The translations under genes were made by a program, and so were the position numbers. Of a stretch of DNA of 64,000 nt, positions 57,063 through 64,000 are shown piece by piece. The notes beneath the pieces are model-generated. The model was given only the letters and a program-made list of their open reading frames with translations. It made no database searches and had not been told where the DNA came from. This stretch comes from an uncultured Methylophilaceae bacterium (GTDB taxonomy: Bacteria > Pseudomonadota > Gammaproteobacteria > Burkholderiales > Methylophilaceae): the NCBI GenBank assembly GCA_903870995.1, contig CAIQFD010000043.1, positions 1 to 64,000 on the forward strand, read 5' to 3'. Numbering within the stretch: position 1 is the first letter of the stretch; every line of letters starts with the position of its first letter.

Positions 57063-58325
57063 ATGAGTCAGCAATTGAGGTTGATGCGTGAAAGACGCTT
57101 TTTGCCATTTTTCTGCACCCAGTTTTTGGGTGCACTCAATGATAATGTTTTTAAGACCGCCCTAATAACCATGGCTGTATTTCACACATCAGATCTTACG
57201 GTTCTTGATGGTGCAGTACTCGCGACCTTATTGCCCGGCGTTTTTATACTGCCTTTCTTTTTATTCTCGTCTACCGCTGGGCAAATTGCGGATAAGTTTG
57301 AAAAGTCGCAACTTATCCGCTTGGTGAAAATATTTGAAGTCGTCCTAATGCTGTTCGCTGCCATTGGATTTTTATTTCATGTGTTTTGGCTATTAGTATT
57401 GGCGCTCTTTATGATGGGGATACATTCCACTTTATTTGGCCCAGTGAAATACGCTTATTTGCCGCAACATCTTGCTGAAGTTGAATTGGTTGGTGGTAAT
57501 GGCGTGGTTGAAATGGGTACCTTTGTTGCGATTTTATTGGGGCAAATGATTGGTGCTGGGCTTGGGATGCATCAAGACGGTGAGCTTGTGACGGGCTTAA
57601 GTATTGTGAGCCTTGCACTCTTAGGCTATTTCGCCAGCAAACAAATTCCAAACGCGTCGGCGGCTGAGCCTAACCTAAAAATCAATTGGAACCCAATCAC
57701 AGAAACGGGTCGTAATATCGCGTTTATTTGGAGAAGTCAGCCAATATGGCTAGCGATTATTGGCATCTCATGGTTTTGGTTTTATGGCGCGACCTTGCTT
57801 GCGCAATTCCCTGTATTTGCAAAAGAGGTTTTGCATGGAGATGAAAGCGTTTTTATTTTGCTACTTGCGGTGTTTTCAGTAGGCGTGGGTGTTGGCTCTC
57901 TACTGTGTGAACGGCTCTCAAAAGGCACGGTTGAGATAGGCTTGGTGCCGCTTGGCGCAATGGGTATGTTGGCGTTTGGTGTTGATTTATATGCGTCCAG
58001 CGCTAGTGGTGTCGCTGATCTTCACTTGCTTGCTGATGTTGGTTTAATCGGCTTATTTGGGGGTATTTACATCGTTCCACTGTATGCGCTAATTCAGTCC
58101 CGCGCCCAAAAAACGCATCAATCTCGTGTGATTGCCGCGAATAACATTTTGAACGCTTTTTTCATGGTTTTATCTGCCGTTTTCGCCATGTTGATCTTTA
58201 AGCTGGGTCTTAATATTCCGCAATTATTCTTAATCACGGCGCTGATGAGTGCGCTGGTGATTTTTTACCTTTGCTTCCGTCAGCCTGAGTATTTCAGCAG
58301 AATGAAACGTCTGTTGAATCTTTAG
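57063..58325 (+). CDS. MFS transporter of the LplT (lysophospholipid) type
   Basis: The 420-residue protein from ATG 57063 (GAGGG 7 nt ahead) begins [20 protein letters not shown] and continues [17 protein letters not shown], the signature of LplT-like flippases that return lysophospholipids to the inner leaflet. Further marks are [16 protein letters not shown] and [21 protein letters not shown]. An in-frame TTG farther upstream is less likely. No acyltransferase partner (aas) is next to it. Its stop overlaps the prfA stop by 3-4 nt on the opposite strand. Confidence 0.88.
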   Translation: MSQQLRLMRERRFLPFFCTQFLGALNDNVFKTALITMAVFHTSDLTVLDGAVLATLLPGVFILPFFLFSSTAGQIADKFEKSQLIRLVKIFEVVLMLFAAIGFLFHVFWLLVLALFMMGIHSTLFGPVKYAYLPQHLAEVELVGGNGVVEMGTFVAILLGQMIGAGLGMHQDGELVTGLSIVSLALLGYFASKQIPNASAAEPNLKINWNPITETGRNIAFIWRSQPIWLAIIGISWFWFYGATLLAQFPVFAKEVLHGDESVFILLLAVFSVGVGVGSLLCERLSKGTVEIGLVPLGAMGMLAFGVDLYASSASGVADLHLLADVGLIGLFGGIYIVPLYALIQSRAQKTHQSRVIAANNILNAFFMVLSAVFAMLIFKLGLNIPQLFLITALMSALVIFYLCFRQPEYFSRMKRLLNL

Positions 58326-59404
58326 TTGTCTTCGCCCAAAGTCGCCAACATATCGGCTTGGTGTTCTGCGGCAAGTGCGCCAATCAACTCGTCCATATCA
58401 CCTTCGGTAATTGCATCAATCTTATAAAGTGTGAGGTTGATACGGTGGTCGGTGATGCGGCCTTGTGGATAGTTGTAAGTGCGGATACGCTCTGAGCGGT
58501 CACCAGAACCAATTAAGCTTTTACGTTCACTCGCGATTTTCGATTGTTGTGCACGTACTTCTGCATCTTTAATGCGTGCGACCAAAACACTCATCGCTTG
58601 CGCTTTATTTTTGTGTTGGCTTCGGTCATCTTGGCATTCCACTACGATGCCGGTTGGCAAGTGGGTGATACGCACAGCTGAATCGGTTTTGTTAATGTGC
58701 TGACCGCCCGCCCCACTGGCGCGGTAGGTATCAATACGAATCTCAGCAGGATTGATGACGACATCACTGACTTCATCGGCTTCTGGCAATACCGCTACGG
58801 TACATGCTGATGTATGGATGCGGCCTTGTGTTTCAGTATCAGGCACCCGTTGAACACGGTGACCACCTGACTCAAATTTTAGTTTTGAGTAAGCGCCGTG
58901 GCCTTCAATCTTGGCAATGATTTCTTTGTAGCCACCCACTTCAGATTCGCTTGCTGAAACAATTTCTACTTTCCAGCGTTGGCGCTCCGCATAGCGTGAG
59001 TACATTCTGAATAAGTCACCTGCAAATAAGGCTGATTCATCGCCACCTGTGCCTGCACGAATTTCTAAGAATATATTACGTTCATCGTTCGGATCTTTTG
59101 GCAGCAAGAGTTTTTGCAGTTCATCCTCGACAGCCTCTAGTTTCGCTTTGCCGCTTTCAATTTCTTCTTGTGCAAACTCTTTCATCTCAGGATCTGAAAG
59201 CATTTTTTGTGCTTCAGCGATGTCTGCTTCACTATCCTCGTAAGCACGGAATTGCTCAACGATAGGGGTGATTTCAGCATGCTCTTGTGTGAGCTTGCGA
59301 TAGTTGTCCATGTTGGATGTTGCGCCCTCGCTACTCAGTAGGCGATTTAGTTCATCTAAACGCTCGCTCAAGGTGGCGAGCTTTTTAATCATGGATGGTT
59401 TCAT
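58322..59404 (-). CDS. prfA: Peptide chain release factor 1
   Basis: RF1 recognises UAA and UAG and triggers peptide release. The 360-residue protein starts [20 protein letters not shown]. It has the decoding-domain tripeptide region [17 protein letters not shown] (PDT where PxT is expected) and the catalytic GGQ in [19 protein letters not shown]. The usual prmC gene does not follow; the neighbour upstream is hemA, the common hemA-prfA order. Confidence 0.97.
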   Translation of the reverse strand: MKPSMIKKLATLSERLDELNRLLSSEGATSNMDNYRKLTQEHAEITPIVEQFRAYEDSEADIAEAQKMLSDPEMKEFAQEEIESGKAKLEAVEDELQKLLLPKDPNDERNIFLEIRAGTGGDESALFAGDLFRMYSRYAERQRWKVEIVSASESEVGGYKEIIAKIEGHGAYSKLKFESGGHRVQRVPDTETQGRIHTSACTVAVLPEADEVSDVVINPAEIRIDTYRASGAGGQHINKTDSAVRITHLPTGIVVECQDDRSQHKNKAQAMSVLVARIKDAEVRAQQSKIASERKSLIGSGDRSERIRTYNYPQGRITDHRINLTLYKIDAITEGDMDELIGALAAEHQADMLATLGEDN

Positions 59405-59425
59405 TGCTGTTTCTTTGTCTAAATG

Positions 59426-60670
59426 TTAAGTTTTAATTTGGTAAAGCTGACGCAAAAGCGTTTCTAGTTGTTCGTGTTCATGGCCCGTGCTGTGATTGAG
59501 TGCGTGGCTTGGTGCATGAAGGAATTTATTGGTGAGTGCGTTACTCAACGCCTCTATGACGGCTGCCGGGTCTTCGCCTTTAGCGAGTAATTTTTGTGCT
59601 TTCTCAAGTTCGGTTTTACGTAATTGTTCAGCTTGATCACGCAGCGCACGAATGGTTGGGACTGCGTCACGTGTTTTGAGCCAATGCATAAAGTGCTCAA
59701 CACGCTCCGAGATAATCACCTCAGCCTCTAAAGCCGCCTCTTGGCGGTTTCCTAAACCTTCTTGTACCACTTGTGCTAAATCATCAACCGTATACAAATA
59801 CACATCATCCAATTGAGAAACTTCAGGTTCAATATCACGTGGTACGGCTAAATCGACCATAAAAATCGGGCGACGTTTACGTGCTTTAACCGCCCGCTCG
59901 ACCATGCCTAAGCCAACGATTGGTAGCTGACTCGCTGTGCTGGTGATGACAATATCAAATTCGTGTAAGCGTTCAGGCAATTCAGATAATAAAATTGCTT
60001 GGCCATTAAATAGCTCCGCTAGCTCTTCCCCGCGGTCTAATGTTCGGTTGGCAACCGTCATGGATGCAGGTTTTTGTGCCGAGATATGTTCTGCACACAG
60101 CGTAATCATTTCGCCGGCACCAATAAATAAGACGTGTTTATCTTGAAGCGTATCAAATAGGCGCTGTGCTAAACGCACAGATGCGGCTGCCATCGAAAGT
60201 GAACTTGCGCCGATATCTGTAGAGGTGCGCACCTCTTTTGCAACGGCAAAAGTGCGTTGAAATAGTTTGTGCAATAAAGTGCCAACCGTCCCTGCCGTTT
60301 CAGCAATTTTTACGGCTTGTTTCATTTGTCCCAAAATTTGGGGTTCACCGAGCACCATTGAATCCAAGCCAGAGGCAACGCGGAAAGCGTGTTTAACGGC
60401 TTCATCGCTAGGTAGGGTGTAGATGTAAGGCTGAATATTGTCGCGGTCTAGTTTATGGTATTGCGCAAGCCAAGCTAATGCTTGTTCAGGATGCGAAGTA
60501 TTACAGTACAGCTCGGTGCGATTGCAGGTGGATAGAATCGCCGCTTCGCGCACGCCGTGCGCGGTTAAGTCGCGAAGGGCATGGGCTAAAGTTTCATTTT
60601 GAAACGCCACGTTTTCGCGAATAGAGATTGGGGCTGTGGTGTGATTAACACCAACTGTGAATAATTGCAT
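59426..60670 (-). CDS. hemA: Glutamyl-tRNA reductase
   Basis: HemA reduces Glu-tRNA to glutamate-1-semialdehyde in C5-pathway haem and cobalamin precursor synthesis. The 414-residue protein begins [20 protein letters not shown]. It contains the nucleophile Cys in [21 protein letters not shown], the NADPH-binding [17 protein letters not shown] and a C-terminal dimerisation domain. The ATG at 60670, with GGAAA 9 nt ahead, is preferred to an ATG six codons upstream. Confidence 0.96.
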   Translation of the reverse strand: MQLFTVGVNHTTAPISIRENVAFQNETLAHALRDLTAHGVREAAILSTCNRTELYCNTSHPEQALAWLAQYHKLDRDNIQPYIYTLPSDEAVKHAFRVASGLDSMVLGEPQILGQMKQAVKIAETAGTVGTLLHKLFQRTFAVAKEVRTSTDIGASSLSMAAASVRLAQRLFDTLQDKHVLFIGAGEMITLCAEHISAQKPASMTVANRTLDRGEELAELFNGQAILLSELPERLHEFDIVITSTASQLPIVGLGMVERAVKARKRRPIFMVDLAVPRDIEPEVSQLDDVYLYTVDDLAQVVQEGLGNRQEAALEAEVIISERVEHFMHWLKTRDAVPTIRALRDQAEQLRKTELEKAQKLLAKGEDPAAVIEALSNALTNKFLHAPSHALNHSTGHEHEQLETLLRQLYQIKT

Positions 60671-60786
60671 TTCGTAATTTTCCAGCATCCGGACTTCTTA
60701 AGCAAGAAAATAGAGCATTAGTCTGTTAATTCATGCCTAAATGCGGTTAAAATAAACGTTTTTACTGACTATAGATTCTTTACATC

Positions 60787-61494
60787 ATGGCTAAACAATT
60801 CAGAATTGCTCCAAGTATTCTTTCAGCGAACTTCGCTAAGCTAGGTCAAGAAATCACTGATGTGATTACTTCAGGTACTGACCTTGTTCATTTTGACGTG
60901 ATGGATAATCATTACGTGCCAAACTTAACGATTGGCCCATTGGTTTGTGAATCTATCCGTGAAATTTCTAAAAATGCAGGCGCGTTGATTGACGTGCATT
61001 TGATGGTTAAGCCAGTTGACCGCATTATTCCTGACTTTGCTAAAGCCGGCGCAAACATCATTACTTTCCACCCAGAGGCTTCTGATCACATTGACCGAAG
61101 CCTAGCTTTGGTGCGTGATTTGGGTTGTAAATCAGGGTTGGTGTTTAACCCAGCAACCCCGCTTCACTATTTAGACCACGTGATGGATAAAGTGGATATG
61201 GTGTTGTTGATGTCTGTCAACCCAGGCTTCGGTGGTCAAAAATTCATTCCTGAAACATTGAACAAATTGCGTTTAGCCCGTGCAAAAATCGATGCTTACA
61301 CAGCGCAAACAGGTCGTGAGATTTGGTTGGAAGTGGATGGTGGCGTCAATGTTGCAAACATCGCTGAGATCGCCCGTGCTGGTGCTGATACCTTCGTGGC
61401 TGGCTCTGCCGTATTTGGTGCAGGTAAAGATACTGATCCTAACCGTTACAACACAATCGTTTCTGAATTGCGTGCGCAATTAGCGACGGTTTAA
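60787..61494 (+). CDS. rpe: Ribulose-phosphate 3-epimerase
   Basis: Rpe interconverts ribulose 5-phosphate and xylulose 5-phosphate; in an RuMP-cycle methylotroph it helps regenerate the formaldehyde acceptor. The 235-residue TIM barrel has [62 protein letters not shown] and EVDGGVN with the metal and catalytic residues. The trp leader begins 30 nt after its stop; its relationship to the trp transcript is not clear. Confidence 0.97.
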   Translation: MAKQFRIAPSILSANFAKLGQEITDVITSGTDLVHFDVMDNHYVPNLTIGPLVCESIREISKNAGALIDVHLMVKPVDRIIPDFAKAGANIITFHPEASDHIDRSLALVRDLGCKSGLVFNPATPLHYLDHVMDKVDMVLLMSVNPGFGGQKFIPETLNKLRLARAKIDAYTAQTGREIWLEVDGGVNVANIAEIARAGADTFVAGSAVFGAGKDTDPNRYNTIVSELRAQLATV

Positions 61495-61524
61495 TTTGGC
61501 GCTGTAATTTTAGGATTTCATCAA

Positions 61525-61578
61525 ATGAAAGAATCTCAAGTTAAAAAAGTGCAAACAAGTTGGCGATGGTGGGCCTAA
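61525..61578 (+). CDS. trpL: trp leader peptide (attenuator)
   Basis: A 17-codon ORF encodes MKESQVKKVQTSWRWWA, with three Trp codons in the last five. AGGA lies a few bases before the ATG. Placement 67 nt before trpE and the Trp cluster fit a ribosome-stalling leader. A 5-bp hairpin ACGCT/AGCGT follows near 61583-61600. No GC-rich terminator with a T run was found between the leader and trpE, so the exact mechanism is open. Confidence 0.85.
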   Translation: MKESQVKKVQTSWRWWA

Positions 61579-61645
61579 ACCACGCTTGCTTATAGCGTTG
61601 ACTCGTTAACAGTTTGCTTTTAACTTTTAAGACTTGGGATTTTTT

Positions 61646-63142
61646 ATGTTACACACACTAAATCAAACAGAATTTAATGCGCTAGCCGCTGAAGACTACA
61701 ACCGCATTCCGCTGGTGATTGAGACCTTTGCTGATCTTGATACCCCACTCTCGCTTTACCTCAAGCTTGCTAATCAACCATTCTCTTATTTGCTCGAATC
61801 TGTACAAGGTGGCGAGCGCTTTGGACGTTATTCGATTATCGGTTTGCCAGCACGCACACGCATTGTGGCTAATCGCCGTGATGTGCAAGTATTGCAAGAC
61901 AACAAGGTGGTCGAAACAGCCACTGATGTTAATCCACTAGACTTCGTCCAAAACTATCAAGCGCGCTTCAAAGTGCCGCCTTATCAAGGCTTGCCACGCT
62001 TCACTGGCGGCTTGGCTGGTTATTTTGGCTACGATACGGTGCGTTATATCGAGCGCCGTTTGGCTGACAAGGTTAAACCAGATGACGTCAACGTGCCCGA
62101 TGTATTGCTGATGGTCTCTGAAGAGCTAGCCGTGGTAGACAATTTATCAGGCAAGCTTTATTTCATTGTTTACGCAGATCCGGCTGAACAAGATGCTTAT
62201 GCAAAAGCAAAGCGTCGTTTAGCTGAGTTGATTCTGCGTTTACGCAAGTCAGTTTCAATTCCTGAAGCGCAAGCGCTCAAGCAAGAACAAGCCCAGTCAG
62301 ATTTTGGCGAGGCTAATTTCAAAGCCGCGGTTGAAAAAGCAAAGCGCTATATTTTTGATGGAGACATCATGCAAGTGGTGTTGTCTCAGCGCATGTCACA
62401 ACCATTTTATGCGCCACCACTTTCTCTATACCGTGCGCTTCGTAGCTTGAATCCATCGCCTTATATGTTCTATTACGATATGGGTGACCACCATGTCGTC
62501 GGCGCATCTCCAGAGATTTTAGTGCGTCTTGAAGACGGCACCGTGACAGCTCGTCCAATTGCGGGTACACGTCCTCGCGGTAAAACACGTGAACAAGATT
62601 TGGCATTGGCAGATGAGTTGTTAGCGGATCCAAAAGAGCGTGCAGAACATGTCCAATTAATGGACTTAGGTCGTAATGATGTGGGCCGTGTTGCGCAAAC
62701 AGGCACAGTAAAAGTCACTGACAATATGATGATTGAGCGTTATTCCCACGTGATGCATATTGTTTCCAATGTGGAAGGTAAGCTCAAGCCTGGCATGGAT
62801 GCGATTGATGTGTTGAAAGCGACGTTCCCCGCCGGTACGGTAAGTGGCGCACCAAAAGTACGTGCCATGGAAATCATTGATGAATTAGAGCCAATTAAAC
62901 GCGGGATTTATGCTGGCGCTGTGGGGTATTTAGGCTTTAATGGTGATATGGACGTGGCGATTGCAATTCGTACGGGCGTGATTAAAAACAATAAGCTTTA
63001 TGTGCAAGCAGGTGCGGGCATTGTGGCCGACTCTGTGCCAGAAAGTGAATGGATGGAAACGCAAAACAAAGCGCGCGCAGTGTTGCGTGCTGCCGAGTTA
63101 GTTAATTTGGGCCTAGATACCGGCCTGGAAGGTAAGGAGTAA
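61646..63142 (+). CDS. trpE: Anthranilate synthase component I
   Basis: TrpE makes anthranilate from chorismate with ammonia from TrpG. The 498-residue protein has the N-terminal feedback region with [18 protein letters not shown]. In the chorismate-binding core are [55 protein letters not shown] and [18 protein letters not shown]. The ATG at 61646 is preferred over a TTG four codons earlier. It is the first structural gene behind the trp leader. Confidence 0.97.
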   Translation: MLHTLNQTEFNALAAEDYNRIPLVIETFADLDTPLSLYLKLANQPFSYLLESVQGGERFGRYSIIGLPARTRIVANRRDVQVLQDNKVVETATDVNPLDFVQNYQARFKVPPYQGLPRFTGGLAGYFGYDTVRYIERRLADKVKPDDVNVPDVLLMVSEELAVVDNLSGKLYFIVYADPAEQDAYAKAKRRLAELILRLRKSVSIPEAQALKQEQAQSDFGEANFKAAVEKAKRYIFDGDIMQVVLSQRMSQPFYAPPLSLYRALRSLNPSPYMFYYDMGDHHVVGASPEILVRLEDGTVTARPIAGTRPRGKTREQDLALADELLADPKERAEHVQLMDLGRNDVGRVAQTGTVKVTDNMMIERYSHVMHIVSNVEGKLKPGMDAIDVLKATFPAGTVSGAPKVRAMEIIDELEPIKRGIYAGAVGYLGFNGDMDVAIAIRTGVIKNNKLYVQAGAGIVADSVPESEWMETQNKARAVLRAAELVNLGLDTGLEGKE

Positions 63143-63145
63143 GCC

Positions 63146-63712
63146 ATGCTATTAATGATTGATAATTACGACTCCTTTACCTATAACCTCGTGCAATACT
63201 TGGCTGAGCTTGGTCAAGATGTGCAGGTTTACCGTAATGATGAAATTGACTTGGCTAAAGTAAAGTCACTCAATCCTGATCATATTGTGATTTCTCCTGG
63301 ACCATGTACGCCAAATGAAGCGGGCATTTCTGTGCCACTGATTCATGAATTTGCAGGAAAAATTCCTTTGCTTGGTGTGTGTTTGGGGCATCAAAGTATC
63401 GGTCAAGCTTTTGGTGGCAAAATTGTGCATGCAAAACAATTGATGCACGGTAAAACATCATTGATTCATCATAAAAATATTGGTGTTTTTAAAGACCTGC
63501 CTAATCCATATACGGCGACGCGTTATCACTCATTGGTGATTGAGCGTGAAAGCCTGCCTGATTGCCTTGAAATTACCGCATGGACGGATGATGGTGAGAT
63601 TATGGGCGTGCGTCACAAAACGCTTCCAGTTGAAGGCGTGCAATTCCATCCTGAGTCAATTTTGACTGAGTATGGCCATGAACTGCTCAATAACTTTTTG
63701 AAGGCCTATTAA
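63146..63712 (+). CDS. trpG: Anthranilate synthase component II (glutamine amidotransferase)
   Basis: TrpG hydrolyses glutamine for TrpE. The 188-residue GATase starts [20 protein letters not shown], with the Cys nucleophile in [20 protein letters not shown], and the His/Glu pair in [15 protein letters not shown]. It lies 3 nt after trpE and overlaps trpD by one base (TAATG). Confidence 0.97.
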   Translation: MLLMIDNYDSFTYNLVQYLAELGQDVQVYRNDEIDLAKVKSLNPDHIVISPGPCTPNEAGISVPLIHEFAGKIPLLGVCLGHQSIGQAFGGKIVHAKQLMHGKTSLIHHKNIGVFKDLPNPYTATRYHSLVIERESLPDCLEITAWTDDGEIMGVRHKTLPVEGVQFHPESILTEYGHELLNNFLKAY

Positions 63713-64000
63713 TGGCATTTAAAGACGTTCTCAGTCAGTTGCTTGAGCGTCAAGATTTGACGGAAAGCGCTATGCTGGAGGTGATGCGCCAAGTGATGAG
63801 CGGTGAACTTACGCCCGCACAAATCTCTGCATTTTTAATCGCGCTGCGTGCAAAAGGTGAAACGGTGGAAGAAATCGCTGCAGCCGCTATGGTGATGCGC
63901 GAGCTTTCTACCAAAGTGGATATTCAAGATATTAGCCATTTAATCGACACGTGCGGGACAGGCGGCGATGGCATCCAAACATTTAATGTTTCAACCGTAT
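63712..64000 (+). CDS. trpD: Anthranilate phosphoribosyltransferase (N-terminal part, runs off the window)
   Basis: The ATG overlaps the trpG stop, and the frame remains open to the window edge (96 codons). It begins [20 protein letters not shown] and contains [20 protein letters not shown] and [17 protein letters not shown], the PRPP-binding Gly-rich motif of TrpD. The order trpE-trpG-trpD is usual for betaproteobacteria; the gene is intact as far as visible. Confidence 0.95.
   Translation, partial: MAFKDVLSQLLERQDLTESAMLEVMRQVMSGELTPAQISAFLIALRAKGETVEEIAAAAMVMRELSTKVDIQDISHLIDTCGTGGDGIQTFNVSTV

Overview
The window looks like a stretch of chromosome from a betaproteobacterial methylotroph, most likely of the Methylophilaceae (Methylotenera or Methylophilus type). 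This is inferred from the combination of a formaldehyde-activating-enzyme (Fae) homologue, a PqqA precursor peptide, formyl-tetrahydrofolate deformylase (PurU), the betaproteobacterial type of glutamate-cysteine ligase, a split B12-dependent ribonucleotide reductase, and moderately AT-rich, compact housekeeping operons. No database search was possible, so the genus is an inference. No rRNA, tRNA, CRISPR array, prophage or intact insertion sequence was seen.

Layout. 1-2.9 kb: tail of an unidentified gene, ssb, a small AT-rich accessory patch (IS-like palindrome plus a lone nuclease-fold-like gene), xth and pyrE. 2.9-6.2 kb: gatCAB on the minus strand. 6.3-17.4 kb: a plus-strand envelope and lipoate block: mreB with its own terminator, then mreC-mreD-mrdA-rodA-rlpA-dacA-ybeD-lipB-lipA, an oxidoreductase and a HIT protein. 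17.4-24.5 kb (minus): ubiK, a relic of comM, metH, mpl, a TonB-like gene and a ferredoxin. 24.6-27.4 kb: a sigma-54 promoter driving a porin, glnK and amtB. 27.5-34 kb: an amidotransferase, gshA-gshB, apbE with a NusG-II protein and a Gx transporter, lptM-lysA. 34-44.3 kb: purU, a membrane-bound GyrI-like gene coupled to a CobD/CbiB-like gene, ispH, a DoxX protein, the Fae homologue, mutY, an AsmA protein, uppP and a pseudouridine synthase. 44.4-50.5 kb: thiC under a TPP riboswitch, a PCMT-family gene, a TolC-type protein, an isochorismatase-like hydrolase and waaA. 50.5-54.9 kb: nrdJa-nrdJb behind an NrdR-type box, a candidate structured RNA, an orphan pqqA, a cupin and a zinc-ribbon protein. 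54.9-64 kb: an amino-acid-hydroxylase-like gene with an exporter, an LplT-like transporter, prfA, hemA, rpe and trpE-trpG-trpD behind a Trp-rich leader peptide.

How it works together. Most genes are core: cell-shape and peptidoglycan synthesis, lipid carrier and LPS steps, lipoate, haem, tryptophan and thiamine synthesis, DNA precursor supply and repair. The lifestyle markers are the C1 and PQQ genes. MetH and NrdJ both use cobalamin, so the cell probably depends on B12. Several genes are too short for ordinary ORF calling and were found by eye: pqqA (23 aa), trpL (17 aa) and lptM (56 aa). Several starts are non-ATG with Shine-Dalgarno support (xth, thiC, the CobD/CbiB-like gene, lptM).

The items most worth a second look are the Fae homologue with Met in place of the expected active-site His, the orphan pqqA next to a candidate structured RNA, the eroded comM, the predicted translational TPP switch, and the hydroxylase/exporter pair.
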